Shown here: piece after piece, positions 51,638-63,239 of the stretch | How positions within the stretch are numbered: position 1 is the stretch's first letter | How the letters are laid out: each line of letters starts with the position of its first letter | Assembly: GCF_000013345.1 (NCBI RefSeq) | Contig: NC_007777.1 | Location: 3,596,001-3,660,000 of the forward strand | Source of the DNA: Frankia casuarinae | GTDB taxonomy: Bacteria > Actinomycetota > Actinomycetes > Frankiales > Frankiaceae | Length of the DNA: 64,000 nucleotides | Reading direction: 5' to 3' | Notes under the pieces: generated by a model | Seen by the model: only the letters and a program-made list of their open reading frames with translations | Told to the model about the DNA's origin: nothing | Database searches by the model: none | Position numbers and translations under genes: made by a program

Positions 51638-53353
51638 GTGAAGGCAGCGCGTGGTCGTGGCCGGTGGCCCGCCGGCCCGCGGCGGCCGACGTCGTGGTGG
51701 CGGGAGTCGTCGTGGTGGCGGGAGTCGTCGTGGCGGGGCATGGCCGGCGGTGGACGGCGGGCCGAGCGGGTCGCCGACCTGCTGGACGGACAGCGCCCCC
51801 CGTATGACGAGACCGACGCGCGGCTGATCGACACCGTGGCGGCCCTCCGGGACCTGCCGTCACCGCGGCTGCATCCGGCACGGCACGCCGCCCTGCGCGG
51901 ACAGCTGTTCGCCGCCGTCACCGGCTCCCCGGCATGCGATCCCGTCCGTTCCCCCGCCGCCGTTTCCCCCGGCACCTCCGTGAAGGGCCACGAGACCGAG
52001 GCCCGTCCCACAAGAACCCGTCCCGCACGCACGCCTCCCGAGGGCGTCGATCCTGACCTGCCGGGAAACGATCCGGTCGACGCGCGGTGGGTACGCCGGA
52101 CCGGTGCCCGCGGTGTCTCTGCCTGCGGTGTCTCCGGCCGGGGCAGGATGACCCGGGCCGCCCGGCCGCTGCTGGCCGGAGCACTCACCGCCGCCGTCAC
52201 CACGGCGGCCCTCGCGGTCAGCTCGGGGGACTCGCTACCCGGCGATACCCTGTACGGCGTCAAACGACAGGTCGAAGACCTCCAGGTGTCGCTGGTCCGC
52301 GATCCGGTCGAGCGGGCGAAGACCCGGCTGGGCATGGCCGGCTTGCGGATGAGCGAACTGCGCACGATCACGGTGAACGACGGCGGGGTGATCGCCCCGG
52401 AAACCGGTGCCGGCGCTCCGGAGACGAGCCCGCGGGTGCCGGTGGTGAACCCCACGGCGACCGCCGCACCACCGACCATCGCGGTGTCACCGACCATCGC
52501 GGTGTCACCCGCTGCGGTGTCACCCACTGCGGGGACGTGGCCTCCCGGTCCCCGCACACCCGCCGTCTCCGGCGACGCCGGCGAATCCGATGGCCCCGAC
52601 GCGCCGAGCGACCCGCCCGGCCCCGGCAACGGGGACCGCCTCGACCCCGAGCTGGTCAACGCGCTGCTGCGGGACTGGATCGCCGAGGTGCGCGCCGGCA
52701 CGCAGGTACTGCTGGCCCGGGTCGCCGCCGGGGACACGGACGCCTGGACCACGGTGAACGCCTTCACCACCGAGCAGTCCCGCGGGCTGAAGAACCTGCT
52801 GAGATCGCTTCCCGTGGGCTCGGTCGGACCGGCGCATGCGGCTCTGGATCTCATCGACGACGTCAGGCGCAGGCTCGGCCCGCGGGCACCAGCGCCGGTC
52901 CGGGCCCCCTCACCCGTCCGCCAGATCTCTCCGATCGTGCCGACCGGTGACGCCCTCACCCCCCCGCCCTACGTGGCGCCGCTGCTCTCCGCACCTCGGC
53001 CCACGGCGACCGGGGCCACCGCCGCGCCCGCCCTCAGCACTCCCACCCCCGGCACTCCCACCCCTGCCGGCACCGGCATCGGCTCGCCGGGGCCCCCGAG
53101 CCCGGCGCCGGGTGGTGCCACGAGCGGAACGACCATCCCGACCCCGACCCCCGCCACGACCCCGACCCCCGCCACGACCCCGACCCCCGCCACGACCCCG
53201 ACCCCCGCCACGACCCCGACAGACGACACGACCCCGACAGACGACACGACCCCGACCCCCGCCACGACCGCATCCGATGTCACGCCGACCACGGTGGGCG
53301 CGCCCTCGCCGCAGAGCCCCCCGAACGGGGCGCCGACGCCGGGATCCCGCTAG
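51638..53353 (+). CDS. DUF5667 membrane protein with TPTPAT repeat
   Basis: A 571-residue protein. The first part has RRAERVADLLDGQRPPYDET and LIDTVAALRDLPSPRLHPA, typical of actinomycete DUF5667 proteins. A membrane helix (about 173-192, LLAGALTAAVTTAALAVSS) is followed by SLPGDTLYGVKRQVEDLQVS, the DUF5667 core. The second half is Pro/Thr-rich, with an 18-bp repeat. The start is uncertain: GTG 51638 has GGGGGGA before it; GTG 51578 and ATG 51740 are alternatives. The long Ser/Trp repeat before the ATG is odd. It follows pknL by 90 bp and could be an operon member. The function is unknown. Confidence 0.72.
   Translation: MKAARGRGRWPAGPRRPTSWWRESSWWRESSWRGMAGGGRRAERVADLLDGQRPPYDETDARLIDTVAALRDLPSPRLHPARHAALRGQLFAAVTGSPACDPVRSPAAVSPGTSVKGHETEARPTRTRPARTPPEGVDPDLPGNDPVDARWVRRTGARGVSACGVSGRGRMTRAARPLLAGALTAAVTTAALAVSSGDSLPGDTLYGVKRQVEDLQVSLVRDPVERAKTRLGMAGLRMSELRTITVNDGGVIAPETGAGAPETSPRVPVVNPTATAAPPTIAVSPTIAVSPAAVSPTAGTWPPGPRTPAVSGDAGESDGPDAPSDPPGPGNGDRLDPELVNALLRDWIAEVRAGTQVLLARVAAGDTDAWTTVNAFTTEQSRGLKNLLRSLPVGSVGPAHAALDLIDDVRRRLGPRAPAPVRAPSPVRQISPIVPTGDALTPPPYVAPLLSAPRPTATGATAAPALSTPTPGTPTPAGTGIGSPGPPSPAPGGATSGTTIPTPTPATTPTPATTPTPATTPTPATTPTDDTTPTDDTTPTPATTASDVTPTTVGAPSPQSPPNGAPTPGSR
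53141..53266 (+). repeat. Seven 18-bp tandem repeats encoding TPTPAT/TPTDDT
   Basis: Copies 1-4 and 7 encode TPTPAT and copies 5-6 encode TPTDDT. It lies in the extracytoplasmic tail of the DUF5667 protein. The frame is preserved for any copy number. Confidence 0.93.
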
Positions 53354-53372
53354 AATCTGTTCCGAGTTTGGA

Positions 53373-53600
53373 TCATGGGGTTGGCAGGCTGCGTAGCCAG
53401 AGGATGGATCCGCGCAGGTGGAGTCCTGCGGCGTAGCTTTCGGGTGTCTTGTCGTAGCGGGTGGCCAGACCCCGCCATTCCTTGATCTTGCTGATGCCGC
53501 GCTCCACGGTGTTGCGGTCTTTATAGAGCGCGGCGTCGTGGCGGACCGGGCGACCTCCGGCGCTGCCGCGCTTCTTACGGTTGGCCGTCTGATCGGCCTT
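53373..53600 (-). pseudogene. IS5-type transposase, C-terminal fragment
   Basis: The last about 75 residues of a DDE transposase: KADQTANRKKRGSAGGRPV then RHDAALYKDRNTVERGISKI and EWRGLATRYDKTPESYAAGL, the usual end of IS5-family (IS1031/IS427 group) transposases with the catalytic Glu in TVERGI. The N-terminal part with the two Asp residues is absent. It marks the left side of the insertion-sequence island. Confidence 0.85.
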
Positions 53601-53749
53601 CTCCGGAGGACGAGCCGTGGTACTCGCTCTTCCCAGGACCCCCGCGTCACGGGCTCGGGTCCCAATGCCGCTTCCACTAACTGGATCTTGATGGTCGTCG
53701 GTGTGTCGGTTCCGGCTGTTCTGTCTGGTTGCCGGCATGATCGGGGTGT

Positions 53750-55105
53750 GTGGCGGACAGTGAGGCGGTTGCGGGTAGCCAGCTGACGGACTGGATCTCT
53801 CTGGGGGTCCTGACGTCGTTCGTCCCGCGTGATGCGGTCGATGAGGCGATCGAGGCGACCGGGGCGGGTGCCCGGCGCTCCGACACGACGATCCCCCCGC
53901 AGGTCGTGGCCTATTTCGTGATGGCGCTCGCGTTGTTCGCGGACGACGACTACGAGACGGTCGCCCGCCGGCTCGCCGCCACGCTCACCGATCTCGACGT
54001 GGTGGGGCCGCGGTGGGAACCGACCTCGTCAGGGCTGACCAAGGCCCGCCAGCGGCTCGGTGCGGCGCCGCTGGCCGAACTGTTCGGTCAGGTCGCCGGG
54101 CCGGTCGCGGACCTGGACACGGTCGGGGCGTTCCTGAGCCGGTGGCGGCTGATGAGCATCGACGGGCTGGAATGGGATGCCCCCGCCTCGAAGGAGAACA
54201 TCGCCGCGTTCGGCCTACCGGCCGGCCGCGTCGACGCGCCAGGGGTACTGCCGAAGGTCCGCGCGGTGACCGTGTCCGAGTGCGCCTCGCACGCGCCGGT
54301 CCTGGCCGCGTTCGGCCCGGCCGGTGGGGCGAAACCCGCCAGCGAGCAGGCACTGGCCCGGACTGTCTACCCGCGGCTGGCCTCGGACTGGCTGCTGCTC
54401 GCGGACCGTAACTTCTACTCGTGGGCGGACTGGTGCACCGCGGCGGACACCGGTGCGGCGCTGCTGTGGCGGGTCAAGGCCACCCTGCGCCTGCCCCCGC
54501 TGCGCGCGTTGTCCGACGGTTCCTATCTGACCGTGCTGGTCAACCCGAAGGTCACCGGGAAGGCCCGGGAGACCCTCGTCACCGCGGCCCGCGCCGGCGC
54601 GCCGCTGGACCCGACGAAAGCCCGTTACACCCGCCTCGTCGAGTACGACGTCCCCGACCGTGAGGGCGACGGGAAACACGAGATCACCGGCCTGCTCACC
54701 ACGATCTGTGACCCGCGGGAGGCGACCGCGACCGCTCTGGCCGGGGCCTACCGGCAAAGATGGGAACACGAGGTCGCGATCGAAGACGCCAAACAACTCG
54801 TCGGCGTCGGCCAGGCCCGCAACCGGCTCGCCACCGCCGCGCAACGCGCCGTCCCGTTCGGCCTGACCTGCCAGACCCTCGCCTTCACCTGGTACCTCAC
54901 CACCGGCCACCACCACGACGACGCCGCGGAGCACCGCGCCCGCGCGCCCTGGTACACCACCAAGACCCGGCCCTCGACCGCCGACCTGCTCGCCAAGCAC
55001 CGCCGCGTCCTCATCGCCACCAAATACCAGCCCGCTCACCCCGAACAGCCCACCCCAGCCGAAATCCACACCCTCCGACTGGCCTGGGAGATCACCGCCG
55101 CATAA
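53750..55105 (+). CDS. IS4-family transposase
   Basis: A 451-residue DDE transposase. The N-terminal domain includes SLGVLTSFVPRDAVDEAIEA and PPQVVAYFVMALALFADDDY (Transposase_IS4-N type). First Asp region: RLMSIDGLEWDAPASKENI; second: SDWLLLADRNFYSWADWCTA; the Y-(2)-R-(3)-E motif AYRQRWEHEVAIED is complete. The gene has no frameshift, so the element may still be active. I could not define terminal inverted repeats. Its right end cuts the 3' part of the neighbouring XRE gene. Confidence 0.92.
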   Translation: MADSEAVAGSQLTDWISLGVLTSFVPRDAVDEAIEATGAGARRSDTTIPPQVVAYFVMALALFADDDYETVARRLAATLTDLDVVGPRWEPTSSGLTKARQRLGAAPLAELFGQVAGPVADLDTVGAFLSRWRLMSIDGLEWDAPASKENIAAFGLPAGRVDAPGVLPKVRAVTVSECASHAPVLAAFGPAGGAKPASEQALARTVYPRLASDWLLLADRNFYSWADWCTAADTGAALLWRVKATLRLPPLRALSDGSYLTVLVNPKVTGKARETLVTAARAGAPLDPTKARYTRLVEYDVPDREGDGKHEITGLLTTICDPREATATALAGAYRQRWEHEVAIEDAKQLVGVGQARNRLATAAQRAVPFGLTCQTLAFTWYLTTGHHHDDAAEHRARAPWYTTKTRPSTADLLAKHRRVLIATKYQPAHPEQPTPAEIHTLRLAWEITAA

Positions 55106-55351
55106 CTACGAAAGTCGAGGTGTTAGTAGGAGTGCGAAACGCTCCTGGACGGAGGCCGGCGAGCAGGCGAGGGAGGTGTCGAGAGCTGCCTGATTGACCG
55201 GCCGGGGGGTGATGGTGTTGCTACCGGCCTCCCACTTCGAGACCATGCGCTCGCTGACGCCGATATGTGCCGCGAATGCTTGCAGGCTCATCCGTTTGGC
55301 CTGACGTAGTGCCCGGATCTCTCGTCCTGTCCAGCGGATCACGGTAGCCAT
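55106..55351 (-). CDS. XRE HTH protein, 3' end replaced by the IS element
   Basis: An 81-residue XRE-type HTH protein: VIRWTGREIRALRQAKRMSL, FAAHIGVSERMVSKWEAGSN and a helix ...QAALDTSLACSPASVQERFAL. Relatives of this type in actinomycetes carry a longer, often TPR-like domain after ...RFxLLL. Here the reading ends LLLTPRLS at the edge of the IS4 element, so the gene is probably truncated. The DNA-binding part is intact. It is followed by the class IV aminotransferase on the same strand upstream (12 bp), with which it likely formed an operon. Confidence 0.72.
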   Translation of the reverse strand: MATVIRWTGREIRALRQAKRMSLQAFAAHIGVSERMVSKWEAGSNTITPRPVNQAALDTSLACSPASVQERFALLLTPRLS

Positions 55352-55362
55352 CCGTGAGCTTC

Positions 55363-56142
55363 CTACTCCAGGGAATCGCCGGGGATGGCGATATAGGTGG
55401 CATGGAGTTCCCGTAGAATTGGATGGTCGTCGAGAAGGTTCACACCATCAATCATGTGGATCGGGCGGACGCCGATCGAAGTGTTAGTAGCAAAAGCCGC
55501 CTGCATGCTGCCGAGCATATCCAGGGTAACAGGGGCGGTGACGTGAGTGCCGACCTGCTGCAGGAGTCCCATGGTTACTCCAGGCAGGACGTCGGCTTTG
55601 GGCCAGATGACGTTGTCGCCATCAAAGAAACCGACGTTCCAGGTGGCGCCTTCGGAGACGACTCCTGTGGGATCGGTGAACAGCGCATCATCATAGCCGT
55701 CGAGTTGGGCACCGCGGCGATGGTACAGAGAGCCGAACAGGCCGACGTGTTTCACCATCGGAAGATCCCGCAAGTAGACGCAGGCCTTCACGCGTAGCGC
55801 CGGCAACACGGTCGGCGCGACCGGTCGAGTGGTCACCAGGATGTGTGGAGCGGCCGTCGCACCCGGGTGCCCGAGTTCCAGTGCTGGGTCGAAGACGGTG
55901 ACGCGGACGACGAGCGAGCCGGTTCTGCCTCCGACCGCGTGACGGACCAGCTTCAGGACGTGTTCCGGATCGAGGTCGGCTGCAAAGACGATGCGGCAGT
56001 CACGGACCAGCCGGCTCAGGTGCAGCGGCAGGCCCCGTACCCGGCCATCATCGACGCGCATCGAGGTGAAGTGCCCGAGGTTGGTCAGGGCCAGCGCCGC
56101 GAGCGCCTCAGGGGTGACCGGGTGGCCGTCGAGTTCCGCCAT
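55363..56142 (-). CDS. Class IV aminotransferase-like PLP enzyme
   Basis: A 259-residue class IV PLP enzyme (branched-chain aminotransferase/aminodeoxychorismate lyase fold). It has LTNLGHFTSMRVDDGRVRGL then PLHLSRLVRDCRIVFAADLD, VKHVGLFGSLYHRRGAQLDG with the position of the PLP-binding Lys in the VKHVG part, EGATWNVGFFDGDNVIWPKA and ITMGLLQQ-like GVTMGLLQQVG. Usually such enzymes have ...E-x-x-x-x-N. The reaction is probably transamination or C-C lyase activity on a small substrate. ATG 56142 was chosen. An HTH gene follows it; in other actinomycetes this pair is often found together. Confidence 0.85.
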   Translation of the reverse strand: MAELDGHPVTPEALAALALTNLGHFTSMRVDDGRVRGLPLHLSRLVRDCRIVFAADLDPEHVLKLVRHAVGGRTGSLVVRVTVFDPALELGHPGATAAPHILVTTRPVAPTVLPALRVKACVYLRDLPMVKHVGLFGSLYHRRGAQLDGYDDALFTDPTGVVSEGATWNVGFFDGDNVIWPKADVLPGVTMGLLQQVGTHVTAPVTLDMLGSMQAAFATNTSIGVRPIHMIDGVNLLDDHPILRELHATYIAIPGDSLE

Positions 56143-56423
56143 GTCCTGGAGTCTGGCAGCCGGGGGCAGCCCGGCAAGCGGATGGGTGTCTGGGTCCGCC
56201 AAGTTCAGTGAAAGTTCGGTACTGGGACGGTGCAGTGACCTTGTGGGTGGAGCTCGTGTCGCGGCAATCTGGGGACTCTCTACAGAGTCATAACCCGCTA
56301 GTCCCACCCACTTCCCGATCTTGGACACTGAGCTGGCGGTCGGGATCCCAATGCTGCCTCCACCCGCAGAAGCGGTCCGGGAGACTTCACCTCGCGCCCA
56401 TTTATCGAGACGCTTGTTCAGAG

Positions 56424-56840
56424 ATGCATGGAGATGACGAAAGCATCTATTCGCCATGGGCCCACGTGACCAGACCCACGAACGAACCCGGGGCCGCCGG
56501 CCGGACGCCCGCCGAGGGCCACCAGCCCAGCCCTGACCGGTCGTCGTCCAGCGCCGTGCTGCGTTCCGGAGTCGGACAGGGCGTGGTGGCCGGGGTGGGG
56601 AGGGAGCCGGTCGGAGCGGCCGTTGACGGCGCTCACTCCCCACCGCTCCCGATCCGGACGCCACATCCGGGCTGGGGTGTGGTCGAGCTGGACGTGAACG
56701 GCCGAGTTGTCCGGATCATCGTCGGTGAGCCGGAGTTCCGCAGCCCTGCCGATGCCGATCTGTACGCCCGCAGCAGAGGTCTTCCTGATCACCGCGTCGC
56801 GCCGGTTGACCTCGGCAGTCGGGTGCCGCCCAGGCTCTGA
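56424..56840 (+). CDS. Hypothetical protein, weakly supported
   Basis: A 138-residue frame. The C-terminal half has a folded look (WGVVELDVNGRVVRIIVGEP then SPADADLYARSRGLPDHRV); the N-terminal half is low-complexity. It resembles in layout the hypothetical gene at 19665-20144 (disordered start, short alpha/beta end), but without clear sequence identity. The last 50 bp overlap antisense sequence next to the IS1634-type remnant. Confidence 0.4.
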   Translation: MHGDDESIYSPWAHVTRPTNEPGAAGRTPAEGHQPSPDRSSSSAVLRSGVGQGVVAGVGREPVGAAVDGAHSPPLPIRTPHPGWGVVELDVNGRVVRIIVGEPEFRSPADADLYARSRGLPDHRVAPVDLGSRVPPRL

Positions 56841-56944
56841 GACAGAGGCTGCCCCGGCCCGTCCATCCCGGCGCAGCTTCCCGGGATCCGAAACGGGGCC
56901 GCCCCGTCCACAGACGGCCCGTCCAGCACCCCGCCCACGGTGCG

Positions 56945-58260
56945 GCCTGCGACCGCGAGCGGGCCCTTGAACGCGCCGTAGCGACGTTCGACGACTTCCT
57001 GGCCTTTGTAGCGGGCGAGTACCTCGGCGGGGCCGATGGTGTCGGGCAGGTTGGTCAGCAGGGCGTACCAGCCGTCGGTGGCGGCCTCGGCGTCGAGCGC
57101 GGCGGAGTCGAAGTGCCAGGTCAGGGCCGGTTTCCCGGTGTCCGGATCGACGCTGGTGGCGGCGACGAGGTAGCGGGTGACGCGGTGTTTCGTCGCCAGC
57201 AGGGTCAGGCGGGCTTTCACCGCGGCTTCGGTGCGGTAGAGGTGGTGGCTGCCCGCGGCGCGGGTGAGGGTGTCGAGGTCGGTGCGGGCGCGGTCGAGTT
57301 TGAGTGCGCGGGCGGCTTTGGCGGCCTGGTCGTTCGCGGACGACCAGATGAACACCGTGCGCACGGTGACCGCCGCGTCGGTCTTGCGGGGCCCCCGCAG
57401 GGTTGTCACGCCCTCGCGGGCCCGGTAAGTCGCCCGGGCGTGGATCGGCTTGTCCTGGTCGCGCGCCGCGACGTGGTCGACGAGGGTGGCGGTGGCCCAG
57501 TCCTGGGCGGCTAGGACCTGCGCGGGCACGGCCGTCGTCGGTGCCGGCGCGAGGAACGTGACCCCAGGCGTGGAGGTCAGCGCGGTCAGGTTGGGGTAGG
57601 AGACGAGTTTGCTGTCGCCGACCAGCAGGAACCGCCGTTCGCCGGCGATCGTGGTCAGGGCGCGTATCGCGGCGGTGACCTGGGAGACCTGACTGACCTC
57701 ACCGGCGCCGCCGTCGTAGGCGCGGTGGACCAGCGGGATCCCGCCGTCGCCGGTGACCGCGGGCCCGGTCTGGACCTTTTGAGGTCGGGGCGGCGGTCCT
57801 TGGGATGGCCGTACTTCGGGGTCGCGTAGTCGCCGTCGACCTCGGGGTAGGCGCCGTGCAGCGAGATCGACGTCATGCCCCAGTGGATCCGGGACACGTC
57901 GAGGCCGAACGCGGTGATCGCCGCGGCGCCGACCGAGCCGACGACGGCCTCGCAGACCGGGGCGAGCGCGTCCAGCGCCCGACCGACCCGGTCGTCGTTC
58001 AACACGTCCGGCGCGAGGCCGAACATCTCCTCGACCGCCCACTGGCGTGCCCACCGTTCGACGTGCAGCAGCGGGGTCGGCGAGGTCAGCCGGTTGGCGA
58101 CCAGCGCGGCAATCACCTGCCCGTGGCTGGCCCGGTTGACCTTGTCACGCATCGGGGCGAGCCGGTCGATCGTGCCCGCGACATCGAGGCGGGCCAGGTA
58201 GTCACGCACGACGGGCAGCGCGCCGAGCGGCTTCTCGACGCTCGGCGGCCCGTAGTCCAT
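56945..58260 (-). pseudogene. IS1634-type transposase, frameshifted and truncated
   Basis: The N-terminal part (from ATG 58260) reads MDYGPPSVEKPLGALPVVRD and the DUF4277-type region up to DGDYATPKYGHPKDRRPDLK. At about 57778 (CTCAAAAGG) the reading moves by -1 and continues KVQTGPAVTGDGGIPLVHRA. The later part has LVGDSKLVSYPNL and RYKGQEVVERRYGAFKGPL, then homology ends near 56945, so the last about 50 residues are missing. The frameshift lies at a run of four A's, which permits either a sequencing or replication slip or ribosomal slippage. With the missing end, the element is dead. Confidence 0.82.
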
Positions 58261-58388
58261 CGCGACCGTCACAGCCAGGAACAGTCCCAGACCCGTCACT
58301 ACCGATCGCGGTCACCCCGACGTGATCCGAACAAGAGATCAAGCAGCTGGCTCATCGCACGCACGCACGTGCGGAAGACAAGTCCAGC

Positions 58389-61003
<2,615 letters not shown>

Positions 61004-61130
61004 CCCGAGTCCTCTCGTCGACCGTACACCGCTTTCTCCGGCGGCAGCGTAGCGGGAGAGCCACACTTCAGGACAACAGCGCGGTCACGTGGCGTGGCAA
61101 TGACGAGGCCGCCACGGCCACGTCATCGAC

Positions 61131-61661
61131 TCATCGGGATGGGTTCGACACGGCGGCGACCTGGGCGCGCAGCGGGGCGAGAACCCGCCACCGGGCGAGG
61201 TTGTGCAAGGCGTCGGCGAGCGCATCGTGGGCGTTGGGCGGCGGTGCGGGAAGAACCGGCCGGCCCACTTCCTCCCACAGCTGACGCAGGTCCCGGGTGA
61301 AGCGGGGCAGCTGGGCGGGCAGGGCGGTCATCGTGCCAAAGAGCTGGCAGAGCACCACGTGGTCATAGGCCCCGTACCAGGCCCACAGCTCGGGGGCACC
61401 GCCCGCGGTCAACAGCGCGGCGACCTCGTCGCGGATTCGGGCCCGCGGCTTCCACGCCTCGTCCGATGGCGACGGCAGCTGGTCGAGGACGTTGCGACGG
61501 ACCCAGGGCACAGCCCACGACGGGTCGAACTCGGTCGACACGGCATAGTACCGCTGTGTGCCGTCCTCGCTGACGATTCCGACGCTGACCAGATCGAGCC
61601 AGTGATGACCGGTGTCGGCGCGTTCGATGAACTCGGTGTCGTAAAAGAAGCGGGTTCCCAC
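61131..61661 (-). CDS. Polyadenylate-specific 3'-exoribonuclease AS (Rv2179c type)
   Basis: A 176-residue DEDDh-type exonuclease. VGTRFFYDTEFIERADTGHH carries the first acidic pair (DTE). LVSVGIVSEDGTQRYYAVST and LWAWYGAYDHVVLCQLFGTM provide the second Asp (YDH), and PNAHDALADALHNLARW the catalytic His-Asp. M. tuberculosis Rv2179c, its homologue, degrades RNA 3' overhangs, preferring poly(A). GTG 61661 was chosen because GGAGGA lies 11 bp upstream. That sequence is also the end of the upstream gene, which stops 4 bp before, so they are coupled. Confidence 0.93.
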   Translation of the reverse strand: MGTRFFYDTEFIERADTGHHWLDLVSVGIVSEDGTQRYYAVSTEFDPSWAVPWVRRNVLDQLPSPSDEAWKPRARIRDEVAALLTAGGAPELWAWYGAYDHVVLCQLFGTMTALPAQLPRFTRDLRQLWEEVGRPVLPAPPPNAHDALADALHNLARWRVLAPLRAQVAAVSNPSR

Positions 61662-61665
61662 CGGC

Positions 61666-63234
61666 TCAGTCTCCTCCGGCCGAGGTGTCCGCCATGGTCG
61701 GCCGCTCGACCGCGGACCACCCCGGGCCGGGGCCCGAGCGCCGGCGCCACGGGCGCAGCAAGGCCCCGAGCAGCAGCGCCGCCAAGGCGGCACCGACCAA
61801 CGGCAGCAGCCACAGCAGCGGCCCGGAGTACTCCTCCGTGGCGTCATCCCCGGACGCCGCCACCCGCGGACCGTCCGGTCCCGGCGACCGCCCTCCCGCC
61901 GGGACGATCGCCGGCGTCGCGCGGCAGCCGGCCGAACCCGCGACGGACGGCGGAGTCACCGCGGGACCGGTCGCCGGAGAGACCCGGACCTCGACCCGGG
62001 CGGCGCCGGGATCACTGACGAGGCAGAGCAGACCCGCCCCGGGCGCGGACGTCACCCGCGCCCCGGTGACCTGCACCTGGTAGCCCGTCGGATAGGACCA
62101 GGCCGGCACGCTGATCGCGGTCGCCGTGCCGGCAGCGAGGGGCGGCCCGGCCGACGGCGCGGTCCGATAGGCCACCGTCAGCACCCGCGACGCGTCGAAG
62201 CGCAACACCTCCGGTACCCCGGCGATGGCCACGGGGTAGGGGCGGACGATGTCCGCGGGCGGGGCGGGCGCCCGGCGTTCGGCGCCGCCGAGCCCGACGG
62301 GCGCGGCGGTGCCCACCGTGCCCCCGGTCGGGCTCGGGACGTCGTAGAACCAGCTCAGGCCGAACGCGTCGGCGGAGGCGACGAGACCGCGGACACTGAC
62401 CGCCGACCCGTCCTTCCAGCCGACCAGGTATCCGGTCGGATCATTGACCGCCACCGTCGATGCGGCGTCGAACGGGGCAGGCCGCTCCCGCCACAGCAGG
62501 TGCGCGCCGTCATGCGCGGCCACCGCCGCAACGAGACCCGCACCGCCGCCACCACCATCGGGCACCTCGTAGCCGAGCAGGCCCGGCACATCGCGGAACC
62601 GCGTCGCCAACCGTTCGAGCCCCGCGGCGAGGCCGGCGACGGAGGGCACGTAGCCCGCCGAGGAGGGCACGATCCGCAGCGTGACCCGCAACCCGCGGTC
62701 GGTGAACATGCGGGTGAGGGCGGCGGCCTGGTCGAGTCCGGGGTCGGCGGGCGTGGTCGCCGCGCCGGCACCGTCGAGGACCGGCCCACCGGAGGTCGCC
62801 GGGAAGCGGCCGCCGCTGGCCATCGGGACCGCCAGGCGCACCCCGGTAAATCCGAAGCCGACCCAGGTGTCGATGTCCCCGGCGGTGGGCGTCACCCCGG
62901 CCGGCACCGTGATTCCATGCAGGACGACCACCCGGCGATCACTGTCCGTAAGATACGTTCCCGAGCGACCGATCGTATCGGCCGGGGCAGCGCCCACGGA
63001 CGGTCCAACGGGTCCAGCAGGTGCGGCGGGTCCAGCGGGGGAACCGGCCGCCGAGGCCCCGGGCACCGGGCCCGTTCCCGCGAGGCAGCCGACGATCAGG
63101 CCGAGCGCGACCAGAAGTGGACGCCGTCCCGGGAATCGCCGGGGATGTTCGAAGCCGCCGCGACGCCGACCGATCGCCGTCCAGCCAGGAACGCTGTCAC
63201 CACACACCGGACCATCCTGCCGTGCCCACCGCAA
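61666..63234 (-). CDS. Secreted, C-terminally anchored glycoside hydrolase-like protein
   Basis: A 522-residue protein. A signal peptide (about 38-62, LLVALGLIVGCLAGTGPVPG) is followed by an Ala/Pro/Gly linker. The GH5/endoglycoceramidase-like barrel starts SGTYLTDSDRRVVVLHGITV. GFGFTGVRLAVPMASGGRFP and RGLRVTLRIVPSSAGYVPSV correspond to the first barrel strands, and LSWFYDVPSPTGG is late in the domain. The usual catalytic Asn-Glu after strand 4 is replaced by GYEVPDGGGGG (Glu present, Asn not). Beta-rich C-terminal domain, then a membrane helix (LLWLLPLVGAALAALLLGAL) and basic tail. Enzymatic activity is uncertain. It lies in the Rv2180c/Rv2181 position of the mycobacterial cluster, but is not homologous. 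Confidence 0.78.
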   Translation of the reverse strand: MRWARQDGPVCGDSVPGWTAIGRRRGGFEHPRRFPGRRPLLVALGLIVGCLAGTGPVPGASAAGSPAGPAAPAGPVGPSVGAAPADTIGRSGTYLTDSDRRVVVLHGITVPAGVTPTAGDIDTWVGFGFTGVRLAVPMASGGRFPATSGGPVLDGAGAATTPADPGLDQAAALTRMFTDRGLRVTLRIVPSSAGYVPSVAGLAAGLERLATRFRDVPGLLGYEVPDGGGGGAGLVAAVAAHDGAHLLWRERPAPFDAASTVAVNDPTGYLVGWKDGSAVSVRGLVASADAFGLSWFYDVPSPTGGTVGTAAPVGLGGAERRAPAPPADIVRPYPVAIAGVPEVLRFDASRVLTVAYRTAPSAGPPLAAGTATAISVPAWSYPTGYQVQVTGARVTSAPGAGLLCLVSDPGAARVEVRVSPATGPAVTPPSVAGSAGCRATPAIVPAGGRSPGPDGPRVAASGDDATEEYSGPLLWLLPLVGAALAALLLGALLRPWRRRSGPGPGWSAVERPTMADTSAGGD

Positions 63235-63239
63235 ACGGG

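Noticed and set aside
53676-55135. Terminal inverted repeats of the IS4-type element
   Set aside because: Only CTAAC is shared between the two likely ends, too short to define the element.
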